Source of the DNA: CAJCIW01 sp963833965
GTDB taxonomy: Bacteria > Chlamydiota > Chlamydiia > Chlamydiales > Rhabdochlamydiaceae
Assembly (NCBI GenBank): GCA_963833965.1
Contig: CAWHZZ010000003.1
Location: 372,001-436,000, forward strand
Reading direction: 5' to 3'
Length of the DNA stretch: 64,000 nt
The translations under genes and the position numbers were made by a program. Positions 8,771-17,954 of this stretch are shown here, piece by piece; the first letter of the stretch is position 1, and every line of letters starts with the position of its first letter. A model generated the notes under the pieces. The model ran no database searches. It had not been told where the DNA came from and saw only the letters and a program-made list of their open reading frames with translations.

Positions 8771-9355
8771 CTACTTCGTTAAGCGTCCGTAGGCCTCGGA
8801 AACCAGTCTAAAAGCTTCTGTTGCTGCTGGTTTGTCATCACCTTGATATTTATCTGGGTGAAATTTTCTAGAAAGTGAAAAGTAGGACTTTTTGATGGAT
8901 GCCTTGTTGGCATTTTCCTGAACTCCTAAAACAGCATGGTCACTTGGAGCATTGCCATGAATATTCAACAATTTGAAAGCCCTTGCTTGAGTTTCGGAAT
9001 TTGATTTCTCTTCAGCGCTCATTGGCCTTGGCGGTGCAGTTTTCTCTGAGGTATAAGAGCTATGGTTGTACTCGAATTTTTCTCGCGGGTTTCCTGCATT
9101 AAATGGAGAACTAGAAGAGTGAGAGTAATAATTATTAAATAGACAAGCTAGAAAAATCTTGGTCAACAATTGCTGTGAATTTAACACCCGTGTATTTCTA
9201 GATGCAAAAGGATACAAGGGTTCAACTGGTCTATAAAAGAGCGAAGGGGTATGAGTTCTAAATAGATTGATTCTTGGAGGTTGAAAAGAAACAAAAACGA
9301 CCCGTTGAGGGATTGAGAATGGATAAAATTTCCCAAAAGAAGCAAATGTTGTCAT
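8771..9355 (-). CDS. J-domain protein with unrelated N-terminal region
   Basis: The last 70 residues form a J domain, the Hsp70-stimulating module: HAVLGVQENANKASIKKSY, the HPD tripeptide in SRKFHPDKYQG, and AFRLVSEAYGRL. The first 120 residues are Pro/Phe/Ser-rich, have no DnaJ zinc finger or G/F region, and match nothing I know. The J domain is at the C-terminus, opposite to DnaJ, which is a common layout for host-directed J proteins in intracellular bacteria; that role is inference. A GTG at 9367 is in frame, but the ATG at 9355 is the more natural start. Confidence 0.7.
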   Translation of the reverse strand: MTTFASFGKFYPFSIPQRVVFVSFQPPRINLFRTHTPSLFYRPVEPLYPFASRNTRVLNSQQLLTKIFLACLFNNYYSHSSSSPFNAGNPREKFEYNHSSYTSEKTAPPRPMSAEEKSNSETQARAFKLLNIHGNAPSDHAVLGVQENANKASIKKSYFSLSRKFHPDKYQGDDKPAATEAFRLVSEAYGRLTK

Positions 9356-9486
9356 AGTTAATACCACTTAAAATAATTATAATAACAATTATACAAAAAA
9401 ATAAAACTAAAATCAATTGAAATTAAATACGATGGAGAAAAAAAGTTATTAGAAATCGCAAGTTATTAATGCTGCGAGACTTAGAT

Positions 9487-10266
9487 TCACTTTCTCTGTT
9501 CTTTCTTGGCAATGAGCTCTTGGGCAGCAGCTTCATCGGCGATCCAAAGGACGCGGTGAGAAGGGGTACCGACGCGCTGAACGGGGTAGCGGTCAAATTG
9601 GGGAGGGGAAAGTAAGACCTCGGCGAGCATCTCTTTTTTGGCGGGACCTAAGACGTAAATGGCGATATGGTTCGCTTGGTTGATGCAGTCGAATGTGAAG
9701 GTCATTCTCCAGGTCTTTTTTTCGGGGATGAAATTGGCAATAACAGCTCTTTTTTCCACATGAAGACCTTCTGTGTTGGGAAAAAGAGAGGCGGTATGAC
9801 CATCTTCACCCATGCCGAGCATGACAAGATCGAAAGGGCGCCCCTTTAGCGTGGCGGCGATTTCTTGTTCGTAGGCCAGTGCATTTTCCTCGATCTTCTC
9901 CTCGGCGCGCATCCGATGAATCTGCTCCTTGGGGATCGCCATTTTTTCAAGGCCCGCCTCCATGGCCATTCGATAATTATTGTCGGAATTCTCGGGAGGA
10001 ACAGCCCTTTCATCGCTCCAAAAGAGATGTACTTTGTTCCATTCGACCATCTGATCATAGGGTGGAGAGGAAAGGTGTTGAAAAATCGCCTTCGGCGTGG
10101 AGCCGCCGGAGAGGGCAACAAAAAATGCGTCGTGGTCTTTGATCATCTGCTTGGAAAGATTGATGAAGTGCTCGACGCAGTAGATCAAAGTCAACGGATA
10201 ATCGCCGGGAACGATAATGTCCCTTCTTTCGTCCCAGGAGCGAGGCTGTAATTTTTCAATTAGCAC
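9487..10266 (-). CDS. pgl: 6-phosphogluconolactonase
   Basis: Hydrolyses 6-phosphoglucono-lactone, the second step of the oxidative pentose phosphate pathway. It is of the DevB/Pgl type: 259 residues with FVALSGGSTPKAIFQHL near residue 45, LFWSDERAVPPENSDNN, and VMLGMGEDGHTASLFP with the catalytic His. The start is GTG at 10266, overlapping the end of the OpcA-like gene by 7 bp. Together with zwf and the OpcA-like gene it makes one minus-strand operon; zwf-devB adjacency is known in Chlamydia. Confidence 0.95.
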   Translation of the reverse strand: MLIEKLQPRSWDERRDIIVPGDYPLTLIYCVEHFINLSKQMIKDHDAFFVALSGGSTPKAIFQHLSSPPYDQMVEWNKVHLFWSDERAVPPENSDNNYRMAMEAGLEKMAIPKEQIHRMRAEEKIEENALAYEQEIAATLKGRPFDLVMLGMGEDGHTASLFPNTEGLHVEKRAVIANFIPEKKTWRMTFTFDCINQANHIAIYVLGPAKKEMLAEVLLSPPQFDRYPVQRVGTPSHRVLWIADEAAAQELIAKKEQRK

Positions 10267-11366
10267 TGGCCTAAATTATCCATTTTTTTGATGAGGTTTA
10301 ACACTTTTAAGTAATGCTCTGAGGTGCCGCGATGGCAGACTTCTTTCACGAGAGAATGCCCCGATTCGGCCTTGGTGAAAATGTAGTAAGCAGGAAGATC
10401 GCACTGGATTGGGTTGGAGTGTTGAAAGGCGATTTGGTGCAATTGTTCTAAGCTTCGTGTGAATTTAAATTCTTGATTTGCCGTTAAAACGTCGACAGAA
10501 AGAATCAGCCCTGGTGGGAGTTTGGCGTGCTGGGCAGATGATAGAGAAATTTCGATTGGTCCCGATTCTTTTTTGTAAGTAAAGATCAGAGTTTCTTTTT
10601 CTTTGCGCAGCGATTGAAACTGCCATTGGAGTTGGCAGGAGAGCCAGGCTTGCAGGTAAACGGCCTGGATTTTGGTATGGCAGAAGAAAGGGGTCTCTTG
10701 GGCGTTGTAAACGATGCTGATTTGTTTGGCCTGCTGGATCTGCTCGAGTTTGTCTTCCGAATGAAAGGCCATGGAGAGCATGTCGCGCCAGCTCTCGATC
10801 CTCGCCCAGTTGAGATCTGCGATATCGCATTGAGATTTCGATTGGCGATCGAGAACGCTGTTTGCAAAGCGAGACAGATTGTCTGTCGATTCCGAATCGA
10901 AGATCAGCCTGCCGGCGAGCTTTCCGAGCTGTTCGTTTAACGGATCGCTTTTGGTGGGGTCTTCGGCGCATAGCAAATAAACGGGAAGGTCCGGAAGCAG
11001 ATGGGGAAGGACGACGAAAGGAATCCGCTCTTCATAGGCCCCGCCGCCATCGATCTGAATGTAATCGCATGCCACGTCGAATTCCCCTTTGCTGGAGCTT
11101 AAGATCGACACTTCTGTCTTTAAAAAATCGGAGCCCGCATTTTTGTCGATGGTGACAAAAATGACACGCGACGGAAATTTTTCGACGACCTTCTGGGCCA
11201 GTCTTTGAATATAAGCAGTGCGGTGGTCTTTTTGCGTGTAGAAGATCAAATTGAAGAGGCAGGCGCGAGCGACATTCGTCGTCTCCAGCGACTCCCAGAT
11301 CCGATTGAGTTCATTTTGAATCTCCGCAGGGGAGACGGGACGAGTTGATAGGGTTGTTGTTGCCAT
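10260..11366 (-). CDS. OpcA-like glucose-6-phosphate dehydrogenase assembly protein
   Basis: A 368-residue protein of the OpcA type, which in cyanobacteria and actinobacteria is needed for assembly or redox control of glucose-6-phosphate dehydrogenase. It lies between zwf and pgl. Recognisable parts are ARACLFNLIFYTQKD near residue 35, FVVLPHLLPDLPVYLLCAEDP (a Rossmann-like core) and KLAGRLIFDSES. The open frame extends upstream by five codons, but GGAGG 8 nt before ATG 11366 and the TAATG overlap with the zwf stop fix the start. The C-terminal half is diverged, so symbol opcA is not assigned with certainty. Confidence 0.8.
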   Translation of the reverse strand: MATTTLSTRPVSPAEIQNELNRIWESLETTNVARACLFNLIFYTQKDHRTAYIQRLAQKVVEKFPSRVIFVTIDKNAGSDFLKTEVSILSSSKGEFDVACDYIQIDGGGAYEERIPFVVLPHLLPDLPVYLLCAEDPTKSDPLNEQLGKLAGRLIFDSESTDNLSRFANSVLDRQSKSQCDIADLNWARIESWRDMLSMAFHSEDKLEQIQQAKQISIVYNAQETPFFCHTKIQAVYLQAWLSCQLQWQFQSLRKEKETLIFTYKKESGPIEISLSSAQHAKLPPGLILSVDVLTANQEFKFTRSLEQLHQIAFQHSNPIQCDLPAYYIFTKAESGHSLVKEVCHRGTSEHYLKVLNLIKKMDNLGQC

Positions 11367-12910
11367 TAAATCAGCCTCCACTTGCGATGATCGCGGGCGA
11401 TCATTTCTTCAGCGGCTTTTGGCCCCCACGTTCCCGATTGATAGTTGGGGAAATCACTTTGCTTGTTTGCAGCCCAATAATTGAGCAGTGGCGTCAGCAG
11501 GCGCCAAGAGTTAAACACTTCGTCCTCGCGGGCAAAGAGGGTATTGTCCCCTAGGATACAATCTTGAATCAGCCTCTCGTAGGCTTCCGGGGGACTCGTG
11601 CCAAAATAGGAACCATAGCGGAAGTCCATTTTGACTGGCTGGATAGGGCTTGAGGGGCCGGGCACTTTGCAATTGATCTTGAGGCCGGTCCCTTCATCCG
11701 GCTGGATGCGCAGCGAAAGGACATTGGGCTCATTGTGCTTGTGGGGCTGCTGGAAGAGCACGCCGGGAGGGTCTTTAAAGACAATGGCGATCTCTGTCGC
11801 CCGTTTGGGTAGTCTTTTGCCGCCGCGAAGGTAAAACGGGACGCCCGACCAGCGCCAATTGTCGATCGAAAGGCGCAGCGCGGCATAAGTCTCCATATTT
11901 GAGGTCGGAGAGACTTTATCCTCTTGGCGATAGCCCACGACAGGTTGGCCGTTGATATAACCGGGACCATATTGGCCGCGGACGGCGAATTTTTCGAAAT
12001 CTTCTTCCCCCAATGGGCGGATCGCCTGCAGAACTTTAACTTTTTCATCGTGGATGGCCGAAGCGGAAAGATTTACCGGTGGCTCCATGGCGACAAGGGA
12101 GAGCAGCTGCATCATGTGATTTTGCACGATGTCGCGCACAAGTCCGGCCTCTTCCCAAAAAGCGCCGCGGGTGCCAATTCCAATATCTTCTGCTACGCTG
12201 ATCTGGACGTGATCGATGTGCCGGTTATTCCAGACCGATTCGAAAAGCGAGTTGGCAAAACGGAAAACGAGGATGTTTTGGACGGTCTCTTTGCCCAAGT
12301 AATGGTCAATGCGATAAATCTGAGATTCGTCTAAAAAGCGGAGGAGCTCCTTTTGGAGTGCTTTGGCAGAATCGAGATCATGGCCAAATGGCTTTTCAAT
12401 GATGATGCGCGACCATTTGTCTTTTGTCTTTTCAAGGTCGTAGATGAGCCCAGCGCTCTCGAGATTTTCGCAGATCAGCGGGAAAAAACTCGGTTGCGTG
12501 GAGAGATAAAAGACGCGGTTGCCCTTAGTGCCGAATTTGCCGTCGAGCTCCTTGAGAAATGAATCCAGGCGGCCATAGCCCTCCTGTTCGTGAAATTCGG
12601 AGCGGTGATAAAAAATCTGCTCCTTAAAATTTTTCCAAAGTTGCTCATCGACCGGTTTAATGCGCGAATATTTATTGATCGCCTCGTGCATCTCATCGCG
12701 AAATTGATCATGCGTTTTGTCGCGCCGCGCAAAGCCGACGCAGGCAAACTGCGAAGGCAGCTGGCCCTCTCTTGCCAAATTATAGATCGCGGGAAACAAT
12801 TTACGAGCGGTCAAATCGCCCGTCGCCCCGAAAATAACGAGGATGCAAGGCTCGATGAACCGGCTCGATACGCCGGGCTCTTCTAAAGGATGAGGTGTCG
12901 CTTGAGGCAT
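11366..12910 (-). CDS. zwf: Glucose-6-phosphate 1-dehydrogenase
   Basis: Oxidises glucose-6-phosphate to 6-phosphogluconolactone and makes NADPH, the entry step of the oxidative pentose phosphate pathway. 514 residues. VIFGATGDLTARKLFPAIYNLA (about residue 27 onward) is the nucleotide-binding start; RIDHYLGKETVQNI carries the substrate-binding and catalytic signature of the family; KPFGHDLDSA and LRGGKRLPKRATEI follow as expected. It leads the zwf - OpcA-like - pgl operon, with stop and next start overlapping. Confidence 0.98.
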   Translation of the reverse strand: MPQATPHPLEEPGVSSRFIEPCILVIFGATGDLTARKLFPAIYNLAREGQLPSQFACVGFARRDKTHDQFRDEMHEAINKYSRIKPVDEQLWKNFKEQIFYHRSEFHEQEGYGRLDSFLKELDGKFGTKGNRVFYLSTQPSFFPLICENLESAGLIYDLEKTKDKWSRIIIEKPFGHDLDSAKALQKELLRFLDESQIYRIDHYLGKETVQNILVFRFANSLFESVWNNRHIDHVQISVAEDIGIGTRGAFWEEAGLVRDIVQNHMMQLLSLVAMEPPVNLSASAIHDEKVKVLQAIRPLGEEDFEKFAVRGQYGPGYINGQPVVGYRQEDKVSPTSNMETYAALRLSIDNWRWSGVPFYLRGGKRLPKRATEIAIVFKDPPGVLFQQPHKHNEPNVLSLRIQPDEGTGLKINCKVPGPSSPIQPVKMDFRYGSYFGTSPPEAYERLIQDCILGDNTLFAREDEVFNSWRLLTPLLNYWAANKQSDFPNYQSGTWGPKAAEEMIARDHRKWRLI

Positions 12911-13060
12911 GTGAGCATGTCCCTTCGATTAGGATTCCAAACCTCTATCAAACACCACATCCAATTTTTGCTCCAAGCGCAAAATTTTTTTCCGTTTACG
13001 ATTGACTTAATTTAAACATCAGGTTCAAAATTTAAAGGCATTGTTAAGCTAGAGGTATGT

Positions 13061-14791
13061 ATGACAGCAAAAACAGCAACAATGATGCGAGCTCCGGATG
13101 ATTCGGGCAAAGTCCAGGGCGCCAACCCAAATTACTTAAAAACGACGAATCGCCCATTTTCTCAACCTTCAAATCTTCAGAGAAGTTTACTTACACAATT
13201 TTATCATAAAGACGAGAAGACGTCCGCCTCTGAGGAGGAGGTGCGCGAAATGGGAACGGCGGTGTTGGATCGCGCTGAATTCATTTACAATAAGACAAAA
13301 GCCTTGCGTACCTTATTTTCCAATGCGACAGATAATCCAATGCGTTTTGGGTGCTCGGTTTTCACTTTGGGGGCAGGGCTCGCCCGACTCTATACAGGCG
13401 ATCTGATCGGCGGAGGCGTGGCGGCTGCATTAGGGGCCAAAGAACTTTATAATCAATGCGCATCTGGCAATGATTCCACGCTGCTTCAGATGCTCAATGA
13501 CATCCACGCCGATGTCGATATGATCAAATCACTGGAGGAAGGACAGCAACAATCCCTGAATGTTGTGGAGAAAAATCTTGAGTATGTCGAAAAAGATGTC
13601 ACGCTACTTTATAAAAAACTCGATGAGATTCAAGCATTGAATCTCACGGCGATTGAAGAGATCGAAGAAGACAAAAGAGCGGCTTATGCAAAAGGTCTCG
13701 CCGCGAAAGAGGCTTATCGCGAAGCTTTGCAACGCTTCACCGAAGTCAAAGGCTCTTTTTCCAAGTCGAAAGGCTGCTATGAGGAAGCTGCACAGTTTTT
13801 CCTTCGCATCGAGGAGATTGCCAAAGATGAGAGTACGGGTACGGCTCTCGCCGTGAAGGTCAACGCTCTTGTCGAGGAAGCCGAAAAAGCCGTCAAGACT
13901 TGCGCCGAGGGGAAAAAAGAGCTCGATGCGGCAGAGCTAGCATTTGGTAATGCCATGACGGCCCTTGCTAGAGCCTCATCTTTGAAAGACGAGGCACTGC
14001 AAGGGATCACAAAAGTGGTTCAAAGCGCCGAAGACGCTCTCAAAGCGGGCGTAGAAAAGGCCAAATACACCGAAGTGTGCAAGGAGAAAATCACCGAAGC
14101 GCGCGCTGAACTTCAAGAAATGAAAGAGCGCAGCGAGGATGTGATGTGTCTACTCAACGAGATGTCGAGCGACGTCAAAAAAGCGAAGGCAGAAGCCAAA
14201 AAGAAATTGGATCCTTCCGATGTCATTGTTGGCGTAGGAGCAGGAATTATCGCCGCCCCTTTGGGTCCGTTGACTGCCCTTGGGATCGGCGTGACCGCTG
14301 CTTATGCATGGCACAATGGAACGACGATTACCGACACAGTAAGTAAGACCTATAACTACTTTTTCGGCAGCGCGCTTCCTCTTCCTGAGCCGATGCAAGG
14401 AGATGAGCATATTCGAGTTGCTTTCGATCAGAAATCGAGCGGCTACTGCGGATGGATGCGAGGTCGCCCTTCTTACACCTTGGGCCATATCGATATCAAG
14501 CTGTCTGAGTTCGAGTATGCGCAGTGCCGTTTTGATTTAAATCGAGGGGAGTATCCGATCTCCAAAGAGGATCTCTTCACTCTGTACAGCAGAATGTTCG
14601 AAAAATTAAAAGACGGAAGCATGCAGCCAGCTGAATGCAAAGCCATTTTGTCTCAACTCGAGCAGGTGATTATTAGCCGAGGCCCTCTCCACTCCGCCAT
14701 GCATGGCGTGATCAGATCTCAGAAAGCGGCCTATGGCCTTGTCAAAGCCCTAAACAGGTACTGCGACAAACTCGAAGCGAGTGGTGCTTAG
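13061..14791 (+). CDS. Coiled-coil protein with two membrane-type segments, unknown
   Basis: Not recognised. 576 residues. The N-terminal 60 residues are polar. Residues about 90-125 (RFGCSVFTLGAGLARLYTGD, then GGGVAAALGAKELYN) and about 390-415 (DVIVGVGAGIIAAPLGPLTA) are Gly/Ala-rich hydrophobic segments. Between them lie some 230 residues of almost continuous Ala/Glu/Lys heptad-like sequence, a long coiled coil. The C-terminal 140 residues are globular. Paired hydrophobic segments around a coiled coil resemble inclusion-membrane or translocator-like proteins of Chlamydiae, but this is only a shape comparison. It is encoded opposite to zwf and nadA on both sides, with its own promoter region (12911-13060) and a terminator just downstream. 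Confidence 0.75.
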   Translation: MTAKTATMMRAPDDSGKVQGANPNYLKTTNRPFSQPSNLQRSLLTQFYHKDEKTSASEEEVREMGTAVLDRAEFIYNKTKALRTLFSNATDNPMRFGCSVFTLGAGLARLYTGDLIGGGVAAALGAKELYNQCASGNDSTLLQMLNDIHADVDMIKSLEEGQQQSLNVVEKNLEYVEKDVTLLYKKLDEIQALNLTAIEEIEEDKRAAYAKGLAAKEAYREALQRFTEVKGSFSKSKGCYEEAAQFFLRIEEIAKDESTGTALAVKVNALVEEAEKAVKTCAEGKKELDAAELAFGNAMTALARASSLKDEALQGITKVVQSAEDALKAGVEKAKYTEVCKEKITEARAELQEMKERSEDVMCLLNEMSSDVKKAKAEAKKKLDPSDVIVGVGAGIIAAPLGPLTALGIGVTAAYAWHNGTTITDTVSKTYNYFFGSALPLPEPMQGDEHIRVAFDQKSSGYCGWMRGRPSYTLGHIDIKLSEFEYAQCRFDLNRGEYPISKEDLFTLYSRMFEKLKDGSMQPAECKAILSQLEQVIISRGPLHSAMHGVIRSQKAAYGLVKALNRYCDKLEASGA

Positions 14792-14812
14792 CAAAAAAAT
14801 TGGGGAAAAGTA

Positions 14813-14840
14813 ACAGGATGGCCAGCCTGTGAATTTTTTT
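14813..14840. terminator. Bidirectional Rho-independent terminator
   Basis: ACAGGATGG is followed directly by CCAGCCTGT (one mismatch), then a T7 run on the plus strand. On the minus strand the same stem follows the nadA stop and is followed by a T-rich stretch (complement of 14790-14805). It serves the two convergent genes. Confidence 0.7.
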
Positions 14841-15855
14841 ATCTTGCATACTCAAACATCGCCTCAACGCATCGTTGGGCTTTTTTCAGGATCGTCGAGT
14901 CAATCTCGACGATCTGTTCTGGCTTAGGGTTTTTCAGCGCGCGGTAGATACTCTCCAAGCTATTGGAGCGCATGTAGCGGCACATCGAACAGGAACCGAT
15001 GAGTTTCATCCCTGGGTTTTCCGCTTGGAGCCGCGAGGCGATCCCGCATTCGGTGAGCAGCAGAAACGGCACATTTTCGTCTCTGTGGGCTTTGACGTAA
15101 TCGATCATGCCCGTTGTGGAGCAGACGGCATCAGCCTTGCTGACGACCTCGGGCTTGCATTCGGGATGCGCCAAGATTTTTAATGTAGGATGCTGCGCCT
15201 TGAAAAATTCCAACTGCCTCGGTTCAAACTGCTCATGCACATAACAGGTTCCCTCGGAATAGAGCAGCTCTTTGTCGATTTTTGCTTCTCGAAGATAATT
15301 GATGATATTTTGCGCCATCAGTCTGTCGGGAAGAAAATAGATCTTGTCGTTCGGAATTTTTTCGATGATGGTGTAGACATTCGATGAAGTAACGCAAACA
15401 TCGCAGGCGGCTTTAACGGCTGCCGTTGTATTGATGTAGCAGACGAAGGTATGGGAGGGATATTTTCCTCTAAGCTTGAGAACAGTTTCCGCGTCGATGC
15501 TGTCGGCGAGCGAGCAGCCGCCGTTTGGATTGGGATCGATCACCATTTTTGTGGGATTGAGGATTTTTGCTGTCTCCGCCATGAAGCGGACCGCGGGAAA
15601 CACGATGATCTCGGCGTCAGTGTTTTTCGCTGCCTTTGCTAGACCATACGAGTCTCCACAATGGTCGGCCACTCCGTAAACAATATCCGGGTGAACATAG
15701 GAATGCGCAAGGATCAACGCCTTTTTCTCGATCTTTAGTTTGTTAATGGCGTCGACAAAAGGAAAAAGACGCTGGCACCTCTCAAAAGTGTAGGAACATA
15801 AGGGATTGCCCACATCGATGTTTTTCAATTTTTCGTAAAGGGATTCAGCATTCAT
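14839..15855 (-). CDS. nadA: Quinolinate synthase A
   Basis: Condenses iminoaspartate with dihydroxyacetone phosphate to quinolinate in de novo NAD synthesis, using a [4Fe-4S] cluster. Seen: LILAHSYVHPDIVYGVADH, GDSYGLAK, PNPNGGCSLAD, ACDVCVTSSN, HPECKPEVV, AVCSTTGM and GSCSMCRYM, which include the three cluster cysteines expected for NadA. The frame is open 46 codons further upstream inside yqgF; the ATG at 15855 overlaps the yqgF stop as ATGA and begins MNAESLYEKL, so it is the real start (338 residues). No nadB or nadC is present in this window. Chlamydiaceae lack this gene, so it marks a less reduced chlamydia. Confidence 0.95.
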   Translation of the reverse strand: MNAESLYEKLKNIDVGNPLCSYTFERCQRLFPFVDAINKLKIEKKALILAHSYVHPDIVYGVADHCGDSYGLAKAAKNTDAEIIVFPAVRFMAETAKILNPTKMVIDPNPNGGCSLADSIDAETVLKLRGKYPSHTFVCYINTTAAVKAACDVCVTSSNVYTIIEKIPNDKIYFLPDRLMAQNIINYLREAKIDKELLYSEGTCYVHEQFEPRQLEFFKAQHPTLKILAHPECKPEVVSKADAVCSTTGMIDYVKAHRDENVPFLLLTECGIASRLQAENPGMKLIGSCSMCRYMRSNSLESIYRALKNPKPEQIVEIDSTILKKAQRCVEAMFEYAR

Positions 15856-16274
15856 TGTCGCAGGGAATCGAGATAGTTTTGAAGGATGGAAACTGCGGAG
15901 AGGGCGTCGCTGACGCTCGCCCTTTTTTTTCGCGACATGTCGATCCCCTTGAGCATCTTTTCGACGCCGGCCGAGGTGAGCCGCTCGTCCCAAAAAATGA
16001 TGGGGAGTGGAATCACTTCTTCCAGCACGGTCGCAAAAGCGCGCACGCTTTGCGACATCTCGCTCTCTTTTCCACTCATGTGCAGGGGGAGCCCGATGAC
16101 AATGGCATCGATCTTTTTATAAGAGGAGAGAGCGTCGGCGATCTTTTTGGCCGTCTCTCGAGGATTTTTTGTCGCGTGGATCGTCTCCAGCGCTGTTGCT
16201 ATGATGCGTGATTCATCCGACACCGCAAGCCCGATCCGTGTCTTTCCATAATCGATCCCAACGATTCTTCCCAC
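15852..16274 (-). CDS. yqgF: Holliday junction resolvase-like YqgF/RuvX
   Basis: A 140-residue RNase H-fold protein; members act in 16S rRNA 5' processing and have been called putative Holliday junction resolvases. The start GRIVGIDYGKTRIGLAVSDE carries the catalytic Asp, followed by VIGLPLHMSGKESEMS and FWDERLTSAGVEKML with the second and third acidic sites. It starts 5 bp after the pyrG stop and overlaps nadA by 4 bp. pyrG-yqgF adjacency is a chlamydial arrangement. Confidence 0.95.
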   Translation of the reverse strand: MGRIVGIDYGKTRIGLAVSDESRIIATALETIHATKNPRETAKKIADALSSYKKIDAIVIGLPLHMSGKESEMSQSVRAFATVLEEVIPLPIIFWDERLTSAGVEKMLKGIDMSRKKRASVSDALSAVSILQNYLDSLRQ

Positions 16275-16278
16275 CTAG

Positions 16279-17895
16279 CTACCCTTTTTTCTTGATTTGA
16301 ACGACGGCAGCGATGAAGTCCCTGAATAGGGGATGGGGATCGGTCGGTTTCGATTTAAATTCTGGATGAAACTGTACCCCGAGCATCCAAGGATGGTCTT
16401 TAACCTCCGCGATTTCACAGAGATGCCCTTCTTCCAGAATCCCTGAAAAGAGCAGGCCGCTTTTTTCACAGTTGTCTTTGTAGAGATTGTTGAACTCCCA
16501 TCGATGACGGTGCCGCTCGGAAATCCGGTTGGAACCGTAGGCTTTCTCTGCCTTCGAGCCCGGTTTGACTTGGCAAAAGAAAGCGCCGAGCCGCATGGTG
16601 CCGCCCAAGTTGGCGATCCCTTTTTGTTCGCTGAGAAGCGAGATCACAGGATGGGAAGTATTGGGATCGATCTCAGTCGAGTTGGCATCGGTGAGGCCCA
16701 GGACATGCCGGGCAAATTCCACGCACATCACCTGCATGCCTAAACAGAGGCCGAAATAGGGGATCTTTTTCTCGCGGCAATATTTTGCCGTCATGATTTT
16801 TCCCATCCAGCCGCGCTCTCCAAATCCTCCTGGTACCAAATAGCCATCGCAGCCTCCGATGATCTTGTCCACTTCGCCGTGTTCGAGGACTTTGTCCGAT
16901 TCGAAACTGCGGATCTCGAGATCGACCTGATTGGCGAGCGCTCCATGTTTGAGCGCCTCGAAGACCGATTTATAGGCGTCTTGATGCTGCAAGTATTTCC
17001 CCACAATCCCGATGACGACCTTACCCTTCGGATTGCGCAAATTGTGAATCATCTTTTCCCATTTGCCAAGATCGGCTATTGCGGCAGGCAAATCGAGCAT
17101 TTGACAAATTTTCTGGTCGAGCCCCTGTTTATTCAGATGAAGCGGAACTTCATAAATGAACTCCACGTCAGCAATGTCGACGACGGCCTCTTTGGGAACG
17201 TTGCAAAAAAGACTGATTTTGTCTTTGATCTCCTGCGAGAGGCTCTCTTCGCACCGGCAGAGAATGATGTCGGGCATCAGACCGATCTCGCGCAGGATTT
17301 GGACGGAGTGCTGCGTCGGTTTGGTCTTCACCTCGCCCGCGGCTTTGAGGAAGGGGACATAGGTAAGGTGAAGGTTTAAACAATCTTTGGGCCGTTCATA
17401 GCGGAACTGGCGAATCGCCTCGAAAAAGGGGAGCGATTCGATATCGCCCACCGTCCCTCCGATCTCCACAAGAACGACATCGGGTTCGGCATGCTGCTGG
17501 GAACAAGAGAGGATGCGTTGTTTAATCTCATCGGTGACGTGGGGGATGACCTGCACAGTCTTTCCGAGATAGTCCCCGCGGCGTTCGCGCTTAATCACCG
17601 CATCGTAGATCTGGCCAGAGGTCGCATTGGATAAGCGGGAGACCGGCGCATTCGTATACCGAAAATAGTGCCCCAGATCGAGATCGGTCTCAGCCCCATC
17701 GTCGGTAACGTACACCTCTCCATGCTGGAAGGGACTCATAGTGCCCGGGTCGACGTTCAGGTAAGGGTCCAGCTTGAGCATGGCGATCCGCAGCCCGCGC
17801 GATTCCAAGAGCATTGCGATAGAGGCCGAGGTCAGCCCTTTTCCAAGAGAAGAGACTACTCCGCCGCTGATGAAGATATATTTGGTTTGAAGCAT
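16279..17895 (-). CDS. pyrG: CTP synthase
   Basis: Makes CTP from UTP with ATP and glutamine. 538 residues in two domains: the synthetase domain begins KYIFISGGVVSSLGKGLTSA and contains the DPYLNVDPGTMSP segment; the class I glutamine amidotransferase domain has FGLCLGMQVMCVEFAR with the nucleophile Cys and GVQFHPEFKS with His/Glu at the end. It heads the pyrG-yqgF-nadA operon. A 13-15 bp hairpin lies directly upstream of the start codon. Confidence 0.98.
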   Translation of the reverse strand: MLQTKYIFISGGVVSSLGKGLTSASIAMLLESRGLRIAMLKLDPYLNVDPGTMSPFQHGEVYVTDDGAETDLDLGHYFRYTNAPVSRLSNATSGQIYDAVIKRERRGDYLGKTVQVIPHVTDEIKQRILSCSQQHAEPDVVLVEIGGTVGDIESLPFFEAIRQFRYERPKDCLNLHLTYVPFLKAAGEVKTKPTQHSVQILREIGLMPDIILCRCEESLSQEIKDKISLFCNVPKEAVVDIADVEFIYEVPLHLNKQGLDQKICQMLDLPAAIADLGKWEKMIHNLRNPKGKVVIGIVGKYLQHQDAYKSVFEALKHGALANQVDLEIRSFESDKVLEHGEVDKIIGGCDGYLVPGGFGERGWMGKIMTAKYCREKKIPYFGLCLGMQVMCVEFARHVLGLTDANSTEIDPNTSHPVISLLSEQKGIANLGGTMRLGAFFCQVKPGSKAEKAYGSNRISERHRHRWEFNNLYKDNCEKSGLLFSGILEEGHLCEIAEVKDHPWMLGVQFHPEFKSKPTDPHPLFRDFIAAVVQIKKKG

Positions 17896-17899
17896 ACCG

Positions 17900-17937
17900 A
17901 GAACCTACACTCTAAAAGATACGAGTGTAGAGGTTCT
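17900..17937 (-). promoter_or_regulatory. Hairpin in the pyrG leader
   Basis: AGAACCTACACTC at 17900-17912 pairs with GAGTGTAGAGGTTCT at 17923-17937 (one small bulge), a stem of about 13 bp around a 10-nt loop, ending 4 bp before the pyrG ATG. In the mRNA it would cover the ribosome-binding region, so translational control of pyrG is possible. No T-run follows, so it is not a simple terminator. Confidence 0.5.
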
Positions 17938-17954
17938 AAAGTTAATTTTCAATA

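Noticed and set aside
15856..15993. 46-codon N-terminal extension of nadA
   Set aside because: It lies inside yqgF, is full of Arg and unlike NadA; the ATGA overlap at 15852-15855 fits operon structure.
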